64,000 bases of DNA from Bacillota bacterium (GCA_023386815.1 JAEWIZ010000022.1:496001-560000), one strand, 5' to 3'; numbered from the stretch's first letter, positions 8,550 to 17,359 are shown. The notes: a model not told the origin generated them from the sequence alone. Program-made: numbers and translations.

Positions 8550-8602
8550 ATGAACAGCTCCTTCCCAAATGATTTTCTAATTACATTTTTCCATTTATTG
8601 TA

Positions 8603-9865
8603 TCATTTTATTGTCATTATATCAACATATGGCTTTGCAAATCTCTGTTCGTAAGCACCATTTTTTTTAAGATTGAAATCCCAATAGAAGTTAGTTAATC
8701 CGGTTAATGAAACGATGGAAAATATTAATTGCGCACCTTTTGACATATATTCTGATTTTTCATATTCTCTCTTCAAGGTTAAATCCATGATTCCTTTGCT
8801 GGCATAGGTTTCACCGATTAACTGCATCTGATCAAAGAGCTTTCTATTTGCTTTTTCCGGCTTCATTTGAATACCTTCCACTCCACCTTTTATCATGGTT
8901 CCATCAAAGGATACTCCAAGCCTTTTAGTAATTAGTTCAAGATAAGGCCGCAAATAGTAGGACTGACTCGTCTCAGGGAAACCGGACTGAACCAAGAATG
9001 CCATGTGCACCTCTTTCTTGTTAATTGGTTTTAATTGTTCGAAAAATTTCATTACGGATCCTGGCATGGCATGAACATACAGGGGGAAAACAAATAAATT
9101 ATTCTCCGCAGAACCAAAATTCTCCGCCCACATTTTATGGTCTTTTTCATTGATAAGGTTCCTAACCTCTATGTTATCTACTCCCCTTGCCTTCATTCCC
9201 TGAATAATCTTTTCAATGAGCAGCTTGCTGTTGGAATGATTACCTCTTGGGGAGCCGTTATAGATCACCCATTTACCCTTTGGCTTTCTTTCTGTAACTT
9301 CCTTTGCCAGTACCTCATTCCTTGGTTTTGTATGTTCGACACTCGTAGTAAGTATCCTTTCGTTTTCACATAAAAGTTCTTTGCAAGCGCTTTGAAAATG
9401 GTATGCTGTTCGAGCAAGATAGGACTTTATAACATTTTCTTCTTCAGTAGTCAACCCATTTTTATCAAAATAGAAGTTAATAACAGGGTATTTATCATAC
9501 CGTTTCAAGTGTCCACATTCACCATTTCTTATTTTAATGTAGGGTAAATAGTGTTGTATTAATCTATCCAGAAATGTTTTTCCCTTGCCATCAATAAAGC
9601 CATTTTTAGTATGAAAAAGAAGAACTACTTCATCGCTATTGATATAGTCCTTATATAATCGGTCAGCATCATCCTTCAAAGCACATTTTCCTGGACTCTT
9701 CCACCAACAGCTCCAGCAGCCTATGCAATCCTTTATTTCCGTTTCGCTGGCTTTATAAATACTTACATCCGTATCCTTATTTTGTTCCCTATAATAATCC
9801 TTAGTCGCTTGAGCCAGTGATTCATTTTTTATATCTTTTCCTAAATCAAAAATCGTTATTTTCAT
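8603..9865 (-). CDS. Tandem flavodoxin-like NAD(P)H-dependent FMN reductase / iron-sulfur flavoprotein
   Basis: A 420-residue protein made of two flavodoxin-like halves. The first half (1-150) carries CIGCWSCWWKSPGKC followed by Asp-Asp, the compact Cys motif of Fe-S flavoproteins and related NADPH-dependent FMN reductases. The second half begins near residue 197 with KWVIYNGSPRGNHSNSK, a classic FMN phosphate-binding loop, and lacks the Cys cluster. Most relatives have one such domain (about 200 residues), so this is a fusion or internal duplication. It probably reduces quinones, nitro compounds or an unknown acceptor in the cytosol. It starts at ATG after GGAGGAGG, appears monocistronic, and lies in tandem downstream of nothing obvious. 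Confidence 0.8.
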   Translation of the reverse strand: MKITIFDLGKDIKNESLAQATKDYYREQNKDTDVSIYKASETEIKDCIGCWSCWWKSPGKCALKDDADRLYKDYINSDEVVLLFHTKNGFIDGKGKTFLDRLIQHYLPYIKIRNGECGHLKRYDKYPVINFYFDKNGLTTEEENVIKSYLARTAYHFQSACKELLCENERILTTSVEHTKPRNEVLAKEVTERKPKGKWVIYNGSPRGNHSNSKLLIEKIIQGMKARGVDNIEVRNLINEKDHKMWAENFGSAENNLFVFPLYVHAMPGSVMKFFEQLKPINKKEVHMAFLVQSGFPETSQSYYLRPYLELITKRLGVSFDGTMIKGGVEGIQMKPEKANRKLFDQMQLIGETYASKGIMDLTLKREYEKSEYMSKGAQLIFSIVSLTGLTNFYWDFNLKKNGAYEQRFAKPYVDIMTIK

Positions 9866-10096
9866 AGTTCCTCCTCCATCTTCCTATCATAATCTTGCTA
9901 TTTCTATTATTGTATCAAGAATAATTGTTACATTCCAGTGAATATTTTCGAACATAAGATGCAAAATAAAAACTATATTCATCTATTATATATCAAATTT
10001 AGGTAATAGCGAAACTCACAAACTGTAGCTATTTTTCATGCAATTATAGAATTCGCAATTACCTATTTATCAACTCTATTGAAAGGAGGGTTTATT

Positions 10097-10438
10097 ATGT
10101 TAACAATGGTTGCCCCGAAAAATCAAAAATGTATTGATGCTTGCGCACGTTGTGCTCAAGTATGCTATGAATGCTTTCAGGCCTGCTTAAATGAGCCAGA
10201 TTTAAATGCAAGAAAAAATTGTATAAGTATGCTTATAGAATGTGCTATGATGTGCCAGATGTCAGTTTCTATGATGTCTATGAACGGGCAGTTTTCACAG
10301 GAACATTGCGCTTTATGTGCAAAAATCTGTGATGCTTGTGCTAAGGAATGTAGTATGTTCCAGGATGAACATTGCCAAAAATGTGCTGATGAATGCCGTA
10401 CTTGTGCTGATGGATGCAGAACTATGTCAAATATGTAA
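10097..10438 (+). CDS. Four-helix-bundle copper-storage protein (Csp / DUF326)
   Basis: A 113-residue protein with 19 cysteines, mostly spaced CxxxC or CxxC along four predicted helices (Cys12-30, 42-53, 71-85 and 93-107). This is the pattern of Csp proteins, whose thiols line the core of a four-helix bundle and hold many Cu(I) ions. There is no signal peptide, so it matches the cytosolic Csp3 type. The ATG follows AAAGGAGGG by seven bases; an upstream in-frame TTG overlaps the ribosome site and is unlikely. It is a single gene with its own terminator. No copper exporter or CsoR-type regulator is adjacent. Role: copper buffering, inferred from the family. Confidence 0.88.
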   Translation: MLTMVAPKNQKCIDACARCAQVCYECFQACLNEPDLNARKNCISMLIECAMMCQMSVSMMSMNGQFSQEHCALCAKICDACAKECSMFQDEHCQKCADECRTCADGCRTMSNM

Positions 10439-10512
10439 TCAGAACCACACCGGCATATGAAGTGATTTTTTTATTATGACTTATTATATTTTTTATTAAT
10501 AGGTAACTCCTG

Positions 10513-10550
10513 GAGGGAAATAGCTCATACTGTTTCCCTCTTGTATTTTT
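10513..10550 (+). terminator. Rho-independent terminator after the copper-storage gene
   Basis: The stem GAGGGAAA (10513-10520) / TTTCCCTC (10533-10540) is followed by TTGTATTTTT. Confidence 0.8.
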
Positions 10551-10707
10551 AATGAAACATATTATCTCACTATAAAGACCGTTATAAATCATTCATAAAT
10601 AATGAAATACTTCAGTAAGAAAAGCCATGTTTTAATTAAAATTACCCAACATTTTCTGTTATCCCCTGAAATATACTTATATTAAATAAAACGATTTGAG
10701 AGCTTCC

Positions 10708-12006
10708 ATGACCATACATGTTGTCCAACCCGGAGAAACCATAGATTCAATATCAGCTTTATATAATATTACTGCTGAGAGATTAGTACTGGAAAATGGT
10801 ATATTAAATCCGGATAATTTAGTAGTTGGCCAAACTATCGTTATTGTCCAACCAGAGTTAGTGTATGTAATCCAGGATGGTGATACTCTAGCGAGTATCG
10901 CAGAAGAAAATGATGTTTCGGTAATGGAGCTGTTAAGAAATAACCCATATCTCTCCAATAGACAATATCTATTTCCTGGTGAAACCATTGTTATAAGGTA
11001 TGAGACAAATAAAATTAGATCCATAGCAACCAGCGGTTATGCATTTCCTTATATTGACATTGATGTCTTAACAAAAACCCTTCCGTTTTTAACCTATCTA
11101 ACCATATTTAATTATAATATTACAAGAGAAGGAGAAATTATAGTAGATGATGAGGATTCTGATATTGTACAATTAGCAAAAATCTACGGGGTTGCACCAA
11201 TGATGTTTGTATCTACTTTTACGCAAGAGGGTATTAGCAGTGGCGAGGTGGCCTTTAATATTCTTAACAATCCACAAATACAAGACCAACTCATTGAAAA
11301 TATTCTTACTATATTAAAAACCAAAGGTTATTACGGAATAAACTTTTATGCTGAATATATAACCTTAGAAAATATAGACCAAACTGCAGTTTATCTGAAA
11401 AGAGCTGCAGATATCTTACATGCACAAGGTTACAGGGTACTAATTACTGTAACACCAGAAATAAAAATTGATAGTCAAAAGGTAAGGTTCAATACAATTG
11501 ATTATTCTAAGTTAGCAGTATCTGTAGATGCCATCGTATTTACTTCTTATGAATGGGGAAGGTCTTACAGTTTCCCAAGTTCAATTAATCCTGTTAATGT
11601 AATGAGAGAATTACTAAATTACGCGGTCAAAATTGTACCGCCTGAAAAAATTTTCGTGGGGCTTATAACGATTGGTTATGATTGGCAGCTACCCTATGTA
11701 CCTGGCGCTTCCACGGCTAACGCCATCACTTCAGACGGTGCTATCCAGATTGCAGCCGAGAATGGTGTAGCAATTCAATTTAATGAGCCAGCACAGGCAC
11801 CTTATTTCTATTATATGGATGGCGAAGAACAGCTACATATAATATGGTTTAAAGACGCAAGAACTTTTGATGCATTTGCCAGACTAGTTTTGGAATACGG
11901 GCTTCAAGGCTTATCCATCTGGACCATCATGTACTTCAATACACAAATGTGGTTTGTTCTTAACACAGAATACGACATTGATAAAGTTACAGATATTACA
12001 ATTTAA
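10708..12006 (+). CDS. LysM x2 plus GH18-type spore peptidoglycan protein (YaaH/SleL-like)
   Basis: A 432-residue protein with two N-terminal LysM domains (about 3-47 and 52-97; HVVQPGETIDSI and YVIQDGDTLASI) and a GH18-like barrel. This is the architecture of Bacillus YaaH/SleL, cortex-lytic N-acetylglucosaminidases of the spore; like them it has no signal peptide. The catalytic signature of GH18 enzymes (DxxDxDxE) reads YGINFYAE at 209-216: the acid Glu216 is kept but the Asp residues are replaced, so activity may be reduced or altered. The start is uncertain. ATG at 10708 gives the family N-terminus but has only a weak GAGAG site; an in-frame TTG lies four codons upstream. Confidence 0.83.
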   Translation: MTIHVVQPGETIDSISALYNITAERLVLENGILNPDNLVVGQTIVIVQPELVYVIQDGDTLASIAEENDVSVMELLRNNPYLSNRQYLFPGETIVIRYETNKIRSIATSGYAFPYIDIDVLTKTLPFLTYLTIFNYNITREGEIIVDDEDSDIVQLAKIYGVAPMMFVSTFTQEGISSGEVAFNILNNPQIQDQLIENILTILKTKGYYGINFYAEYITLENIDQTAVYLKRAADILHAQGYRVLITVTPEIKIDSQKVRFNTIDYSKLAVSVDAIVFTSYEWGRSYSFPSSINPVNVMRELLNYAVKIVPPEKIFVGLITIGYDWQLPYVPGASTANAITSDGAIQIAAENGVAIQFNEPAQAPYFYYMDGEEQLHIIWFKDARTFDAFARLVLEYGLQGLSIWTIMYFNTQMWFVLNTEYDIDKVTDITI

Positions 12007-12023
12007 TCAGAGACTATTACTAC

Positions 12024-12065
12024 AAAATCGGAGCAAAAAACCAACCTTTTCGCTCCGATTTTTTT
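12024..12065. terminator. Bidirectional terminator between convergent genes
   Basis: The stem AAAATCGGAGC (12024-12034) / GCTCCGATTTT (12052-12062) has a T run on one side and an A run on the other. It serves both the LysM-GH18 gene and the convergent aminotransferase-fold gene. Confidence 0.85.
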
Positions 12066-12079
12066 ATAGCAATTAATTT

Positions 12080-13474
12080 CTAACAACCATGGTTGAAAAT
12101 ATTATTGCATATTCCTGTTTCATTTTTTGTTTCATTTGCTGAGAGATTCATCGAGTATTTGTTGATATAATTCTCTTGATTCTCTGCAACTTTTCGAAGA
12201 ATGCTTAAGAATTTGTCTATTTCTTTGTAGTTATTATAAAAGCCAAAGCTTACTCTAACCATGCCGGGAAACAACTCATCATCCCCCTCAAAGTAGTGCT
12301 TCATATCACTCTCACTAAGACCCAACAATCTTTCGCAATATGGATGTGTACAGAAAAATCCGTTTCGAACAGCAATTCCAGCTTCGTCGGAAAGAATAGC
12401 TGGCAATAGATGATGCTGTATGCCTTCCAGATTAAATGGTATCACACTTATGGTATCATTTTTGAAAGGATCGCTATAAAATATAATACCAGGTATCTTT
12501 CTCATATGACTAATTGCATAGTCATATAATTCTTTTTCAACCCTATAAATATTTTCCATTCCCACTGATTGAAGGGTTTTTATCGCTGCAGTCAAGGCTA
12601 CTACACCCATGGCATTTGGAGTCCCGGCCTCATCTTTACCCGCGGGATCATCCCATATGACACGATTGTGGGTCACAAGACTTATAGCGCCTCCACCTTG
12701 AACAAATGGATTACCCTTCATGAAGTCTTTTTTGGGTCCGATCAGGACACCGGCACCAAATGGTGCATACATCTTATGTGAGGAAAAAACAAGATAATCA
12801 ATATGCTCCGCGGTATCATAGCTCTTCATATCAACAGGGGTATGAGGTACCATCTGAGCACCGTCCACAAGGATTTTTGCTCCATATTTATGTGCAAGAG
12901 CAGCTATTTTGTGTATTGGGTTTAAGTATCCGGTTACATTAGAAGCCCCGGTAACACTAACCAATTTAACACTACCTCGGTATCTTATTAGTTTACTCTC
13001 CAAATCCTCAATGGATAATCTACCAAATTTGTCGATTTCTACATAATCTACCTTGAACTTAGTTCTCCAAGGAAGATCATTGGCAGCGTGCTCCATAAAG
13101 GTTGAAAGGACCACAGTCTGTTGTTTTTTCTGCTGACTTAAAACAAAAGAAAGATTATTAATTGATTCTGTTGTGTTTTTTGTAAATATAACGATATCTC
13201 TCTCTTTATCAGAATTAACAAAGTTTTGGACAATTGCTCTTCCTTGTTCATAAACATCCGATGATACCTTTGATTTATACCCTCCTCCTCTGTGAACAGA
13301 GGAATACCACGGTGCAAAATGGTTTATCTCCCTAAGGACTGAATGTAATACTGGAGTGGTGGCAGCATTATCAAAATTTATTGCGGTTACATATTTACCG
13401 TCTGATAAGGGAACTTTTTTTTCAACACCTATAATTAATTCTCTTAGGCCATTGTTCAATGCATCATGTCTCAT
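12080..13474 (-). CDS. Cysteine-desulfurase-like PLP enzyme (aminotransferase class V, SufS/Csd branch)
   Basis: A 464-residue fold-type I PLP enzyme. The PLP lysine is Lys234 in SSHKMYAPFG, with the Asp204 (VDGAQ) partner and the ring-stacking His129. A Cys (C376, GFFCTHPYC) sits at the position of the persulfide-forming Cys in SufS-type desulfurases. It is longer than SufS (about 406), with an N-terminal extension and a C-terminal tail ending in Cys. There is no IscU/SufU/SufBCD neighbour, so it may serve a dedicated sulfur-transfer task or be a desulfurase-like enzyme of unknown role. Start ATG is preceded by GAGGG. It is divergent from the shell-protein gene. Confidence 0.82.
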   Translation of the reverse strand: MRHDALNNGLRELIIGVEKKVPLSDGKYVTAINFDNAATTPVLHSVLREINHFAPWYSSVHRGGGYKSKVSSDVYEQGRAIVQNFVNSDKERDIVIFTKNTTESINNLSFVLSQQKKQQTVVLSTFMEHAANDLPWRTKFKVDYVEIDKFGRLSIEDLESKLIRYRGSVKLVSVTGASNVTGYLNPIHKIAALAHKYGAKILVDGAQMVPHTPVDMKSYDTAEHIDYLVFSSHKMYAPFGAGVLIGPKKDFMKGNPFVQGGGAISLVTHNRVIWDDPAGKDEAGTPNAMGVVALTAAIKTLQSVGMENIYRVEKELYDYAISHMRKIPGIIFYSDPFKNDTISVIPFNLEGIQHHLLPAILSDEAGIAVRNGFFCTHPYCERLLGLSESDMKHYFEGDDELFPGMVRVSFGFYNNYKEIDKFLSILRKVAENQENYINKYSMNLSANETKNETGICNNIFNHGC

Positions 13475-13604
13475 ATGCTACCCTCATTCTAAGATACACT
13501 ATAATGTATGCATTTAGCTCAGTAAGGGTTAACAAGATAACTATCCATGTAGATTGTCCTCATTTTACTGCTACCATTTACTACTATAGTAGGATAAAAT
13601 ACAA

Positions 13605-13633
13605 TTGACAATCACCGTCTTAAAATATACACT
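13605..13633 (+). promoter_or_regulatory. Sigma-A promoter of the shell-protein gene
   Basis: TTGACA (13605-13610), a 17-base spacer and TACACT (13628-13633). It lies about 64 bases before the start codon. Confidence 0.7.
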
Positions 13634-13696
13634 AGGATAGCATCGAATTAGATTGATGTTATCCGATATTGATACATAGACAAGGAAGGAATTCAT

Positions 13697-14416
13697 ATGA
13701 ACCTATCTCATTTTACATCTGCAAAATCCATGCCCGAATTTGTTGGAACGACTGTACTTGATACCATCGGACTAGTAATTGCAAACGTGGATGATGCATT
13801 GTTAAAGAAAATGAATTATGATAAAAGCTATCGTTCTATTGGACTTTTTAGTTCCAGAACAGGTGCTGCCGGTCAGATTCTGGCAATTGATGAAGCTATA
13901 AAAGCAACCAACTGTGAAGTTCTATGCATTGATTTACCAAGAGATACGAAAGGATGGGGCGGTCATGGCAATTTTATCGTGGTTGGTTCCCGAAACGTCG
14001 CAGATGCCAGGCGTTGTATTGAGATTGCATTAGAAAAAACTACTCTTCATGCGGGAGAAGTGTACATCAGTGAAGCCGGTCATCTTGAATTTGCATTTTC
14101 AGCCAAAGCCGGAGCTGCATTACAGATGGGATTTAAAGCACCTTTAGACAGAGCTTTTGGTTTTATCTGTGGTTCTCCAGCTGCAATCGGACTTCTGATT
14201 TCCGATATGGCTTTAAAAACTTCGAACGTTGAGGTAATTCAGTATTTAACTCCTTCCATTGGAACAAGTCACTCCAATGAAGTAATTATTACGATTACAG
14301 GAGATACCGTAGCTGTAAAAGAAGCTGTTATTCTTGCTCGTACCAATGGATTATTATTACTGGAAGCAATGGGAAGTAAAGCACTCTCCCCTACAGGTCG
14401 TCCCTATATATCATAA
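13697..14416 (+). CDS. PduB/EtuB-type tandem BMC-domain shell protein (orphan)
   Basis: A 239-residue protein with two BMC domains in the PduB arrangement. The first half shows MPEFVGTTVLDTIGLVIANVD and SSRTGAAGQILAIDEAIKATN; the second shows EAGHLEFAFSAKAGAALQ and GTSHSNEVIITITGD. PduB-type proteins form trimers (pseudohexamers) with a gated pore in the shell of bacterial microcompartments. No other shell protein, encapsulated enzyme or vertex protein is present in the window, and it has its own promoter, so it is an orphan: possibly supplied in trans to a compartment elsewhere, or exapted. The stop codon overlaps the 3' end of the convergent kinase gene by six bases. Confidence 0.88.
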   Translation: MNLSHFTSAKSMPEFVGTTVLDTIGLVIANVDDALLKKMNYDKSYRSIGLFSSRTGAAGQILAIDEAIKATNCEVLCIDLPRDTKGWGGHGNFIVVGSRNVADARRCIEIALEKTTLHAGEVYISEAGHLEFAFSAKAGAALQMGFKAPLDRAFGFICGSPAAIGLLISDMALKTSNVEVIQYLTPSIGTSHSNEVIITITGDTVAVKEAVILARTNGLLLLEAMGSKALSPTGRPYIS

Positions 14417-16459
14417 CTCACGTTTTTTCTCTAACGGTATGGAAAAGGTTACTCTGGTACCTTTTCCTATTTCACTGGAAATCATCAGCCCATGTCCATA
14501 ATGCATGTTTAGCCGTCGATTAATATTCCAAAGCCCAATGCCACTGCGTTCTGTGGTTCTATTCATTATTGGACTCTCGTGTTTGTCCGTATATTCCCTT
14601 TTCTTCCTATCCTCACTCCGCTTCAAGTACTCTCTCTTTTGCCAATGCTTATTCTGTTGCCTATTCTCACTCTGTTGCCTATTCTCGTTCACTTGTCTAT
14701 ATTCATTCTCTTCCAGTAATTGCTCCAGTACTCTTTGTTCCATACCAATTCCGTTATCGATAATGCTAATTATTGCTGTATCCCCTTCGCTACGAATAGA
14801 AATCGAGACAGTTCCTCCCTCAGCCCGTTTTAACAACCCATGCCGTACTGCATTTTCTACTAGCGGCTGTAAAATCAGGGGAGGAAGTGAAAGGCTCAAC
14901 CCCTCTTCTATGTCATATTCCATTTGAAGACGCTCTCCAAAACGGATTTTTTCGATGTACAAATATGCATCCAACAGTTCCAGCTCCCGATCCAGGGTAG
15001 TCATGGAATCCAGCCGTTTAAAGTCAAAGCTTCGTCTCAAGTATCTGGACAACTCCACCACCACATTTTCTGCCTTGTCGGGAGCTTCCTGGCATAGCGC
15101 TGCAATGGAGTTGAGCGTGTTGTACAGAAAATGCGGATTAATCTGGGCACGCAAAAAGGCAATTTCCGCCTCCTGAGCCCGCAGCACAGAGTTTTGCAAT
15201 TTGCCTATTGCGGTAAAATACTGCATAGAAAGTAACAGCATCATGGCAATTGCAAAAATCATAATATACACCTGTGTAAAACTTGAGCTGGTTCTTTGTC
15301 CCAGAGAAAACAGAATTGCATCAGCTGAATATAGATTAATCGACAGTACCGCAACAAAAAGAAGCAATCCTTCCGATTTTCGTATGTATAAGAGAACAAC
15401 TCTAACCAGTAAAATCAGCAGAATCACTGTATTGCATATCATAACAATCTGATGGATTTTATAGTACACGTGAATTGGAAGAAGGATCACTGCTATCAGA
15501 TAGCCGGAATAGCCATAGGTAATAATTCTGGCTGGCAACGGTGTTAAAAGTGTATTTTTAAACCTATGAAAGATCCAAATAACCATAATAAAGTTTGCTG
15601 ATAAAAAGAAATCCTTCATTTTAAAAACTAAGGTGAATGAAATGTCCGGAAGAAAAAGTAATAAAGGACGCTGATCGGTTAATGCATTGCCTACTGCAAA
15701 AAGAAAGCAAAACAAGGAAAACAGGGGAAGTAAATACTCAATTACGCCTCTGATCCTGGCAACTACGAAGAAAATGATAAAAAGGAAGGCAATTGTCAGT
15801 AAGACAATAAACACTGCCAGGGACAGCAGATAATTTCTTTGATGCTGATACAGCATATCGTCTTGCCTACCAAGCTCCAGAGATACTGGTATTCCGGAAT
15901 TCATGTATTCATAGTTAGCAACCTGAACTAGAATTTCAATTTTTCCACCGTCGCTTTTAAAAAAACCAAGTTTCGGTGTGTTTCCGGACTGATAATCGGC
16001 TGCTTGCTGTGCCGGAACGCCATCCGTAATAAGTAAATGTCCATTGACAAAAACTTTACTGGAGAAGCGAGCATTTCCCTTTTTTAACCCTAGTACACCC
16101 TCAAAGGGAACATGTTCAATAACTAAGCGATAGGTAGCACAGCCGAATGCAGGAAGCTGTTTTCCATTTAGCTTCTTTCCATTCCATAAGGCTGGAACCT
16201 GCATGTAACCGTCAGGCGCAAAATAGCTTACTCCCTCGAAATCCTCTGGTATCAACAACTCATCCCAGTAAAATTCCCATTCTCCGTCCAGCTGCAACAC
16301 AGAATTTCTTTCGAAGTCCCAAGTTGTGGCATCCATACTTCCTCGTTTTGCTATGAGTCTGCCATCCTGCTTCTGCCCTTCGATATTTAAAGATGGCAGC
16401 ATAAAGAGTAGCATGCCCATTGTAGCGATTGCTAATAATCCTAGTATACGCTTTATCAT
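14411..16459 (-). CDS. 7TM membrane sensor histidine kinase with insertion in the ATP lid
   Basis: A 682-residue kinase. An N-terminal signal/TM (MIKRILGLLAIATMG) precedes an extracellular jelly-roll, galactose-binding-like region (about 50-200), a 7TMR-DISM-type membrane domain (about 210-415), the His-kinase region with the phospho-acceptor in INPHFLYNTLNS (His443) and a HATPase. N box (VENAVRHG) and G1 (DNGIGM) are intact, but residues 583-638 before G2 (SGIGLWN) contain a Gln/Asn/Arg/Lys-rich repeat insertion in the ATP lid. I chose the Met with GAGGG upstream; an upstream ATG 19 codons earlier lacks a site. No response regulator is adjacent. Ligand unknown; related DISM domains bind carbohydrates. 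Confidence 0.82.
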   Translation of the reverse strand: MIKRILGLLAIATMGMLLFMLPSLNIEGQKQDGRLIAKRGSMDATTWDFERNSVLQLDGEWEFYWDELLIPEDFEGVSYFAPDGYMQVPALWNGKKLNGKQLPAFGCATYRLVIEHVPFEGVLGLKKGNARFSSKVFVNGHLLITDGVPAQQAADYQSGNTPKLGFFKSDGGKIEILVQVANYEYMNSGIPVSLELGRQDDMLYQHQRNYLLSLAVFIVLLTIAFLFIIFFVVARIRGVIEYLLPLFSLFCFLFAVGNALTDQRPLLLFLPDISFTLVFKMKDFFLSANFIMVIWIFHRFKNTLLTPLPARIITYGYSGYLIAVILLPIHVYYKIHQIVMICNTVILLILLVRVVLLYIRKSEGLLLFVAVLSINLYSADAILFSLGQRTSSSFTQVYIMIFAIAMMLLLSMQYFTAIGKLQNSVLRAQEAEIAFLRAQINPHFLYNTLNSIAALCQEAPDKAENVVVELSRYLRRSFDFKRLDSMTTLDRELELLDAYLYIEKIRFGERLQMEYDIEEGLSLSLPPLILQPLVENAVRHGLLKRAEGGTVSISIRSEGDTAIISIIDNGIGMEQRVLEQLLEENEYRQVNENRQQSENRQQNKHWQKREYLKRSEDRKKREYTDKHESPIMNRTTERSGIGLWNINRRLNMHYGHGLMISSEIGKGTRVTFSIPLEKKREL
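14648..14712. repeat. 18-bp degenerate tandem repeat inside the kinase gene
   Basis: Units built on TATTCTCACTCTGTTGCC recur in frame, so the protein shows ENRQQS/ENRQQN-type hexapeptide repeats. Length variation here would keep the frame. Confidence 0.7.
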
Positions 16460-16582
16460 ATTATCCCTCGATAGTAGATTTTTGAATGTTAAGTCACAAC
16501 AGCCATTATACCTCATTTTTCGTCAAAAAACCAGAAGTGGTTTATAAAACTCCTGCCAGTCATTTATTTAATAATTCTCCTG

Positions 16583-16611
16583 TTGACAGCTTTACTATTC
16601 TGTGTTACTAT
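16583..16611 (+). promoter_or_regulatory. Sigma-A promoter of the PadR-ABC cassette
   Basis: TTGACA (16583-16588), a 17-base spacer and TACTAT (16606-16611). Just downstream are two ACCAGT repeats and a near-palindrome around 16618-16635 that could be the PadR operator. Confidence 0.7.
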
Positions 16612-16688
16612 ATACCAGTACTAAGTAATACTTGTTACCAGTCATACAGAGTAGCAAATTATTATTCTTATACTCGGAGGTGATTATA

Positions 16689-17012
16689 TTGGAAAATCTA
16701 ACAGAAATGCTGAAAGGAGCCCTTGAAGGTTGTGTTCTAGAGATTATAAGCCGAGGAGAAACCTACGGCTATGAAATCACGCGTCGGTTGAATGCTCTTG
16801 GCTTTACTGATGTTGTAGATGGCACGGTCTACACCATATTGGTGCGCCTCGAAAAAAACAATCTTGTAGACATTGAAAAGAAACCGTCCGATATGGGGCC
16901 GCCTCGAAAGTTTTACGTCCTCAATGACGCAGGGCAAGAAGAACTTAGAAAGTTCTGGGAGAAATGGGAGTTCGTATCATCAAAAATAAATGAATTAAAG
17001 GAGAAAAAATAA
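16689..17012 (+). CDS. PadR-family transcriptional regulator
   Basis: A 107-residue winged-helix repressor. The conserved core YGYEITRRL, VDGTVYTILVRLEKNNLV and GPPRKFYVL fits PadR (PF03551). Translation most likely starts at TTG, four to seven bases after CGGAGGTGAT; this matches the usual PadR N-terminus, whereas a farther ATG lacks a ribosome site. The stop overlaps the next start, so it heads a tight operon with two DUF1048 proteins and an ABC exporter. PadR proteins in such operons commonly repress their own exporter until a drug-like ligand binds; that is the inferred role. Confidence 0.9.
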   Translation: MENLTEMLKGALEGCVLEIISRGETYGYEITRRLNALGFTDVVDGTVYTILVRLEKNNLVDIEKKPSDMGPPRKFYVLNDAGQEELRKFWEKWEFVSSKINELKEKK

Positions 17013-17359
17013 TGAACTTTTGGGAAAAAATCACAGGCAGTGATATGACGAAAGAATTAAAAACTTTTGAATCGCGGGCCAATAAGCTTCCGGATGATTA
17101 TCAAAAGGCATGGGAAAGTATTAAAGCCAATCTTTGGCCCCACTCAGATTTCACTGGTCGTAATCTCATGCCCATTCTTGACGGTGTCCTTGGCCTTCTC
17201 GAAGAAACGGCAGCGGATGGTCAGAGTATTGAAGAGGTTTTGGGTAATGACATCAAAGGCTTCTGTTCAGCACTTGTTGGCGAAGAAGGGGCGAAATCTT
17301 ACCGTGATAAATGGCGTGAGCAGCTCAACAATAATATCGCTAAAAAATTAGATAAATAG
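17012..17359 (+). CDS. DUF1048 family protein
   Basis: A 115-residue soluble helical protein of DUF1048 (PF06304), a family found next to PadR regulators and ABC transporters. Visible family features are LPDDYQKAWESIKANLW, a GLLEE segment and FCSALVGEEGAKSYRDKW near the C-terminus. It starts at ATG after AAAGGAG, overlapping the PadR stop. The biochemical role is not established. A paralogue follows directly, so the pair may act together, perhaps as adaptors or sensors for the regulator or transporter (inference). Confidence 0.82.
   Translation: MNFWEKITGSDMTKELKTFESRANKLPDDYQKAWESIKANLWPHSDFTGRNLMPILDGVLGLLEETAADGQSIEEVLGNDIKGFCSALVGEEGAKSYRDKWREQLNNNIAKKLDK

Noticed and set aside
14505..14927. 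Ser/Cys-rich 140-residue frame opposite the histidine kinase
   Set aside because: Composition reflects the complement of the Q/R/E repeat region; no start signal.
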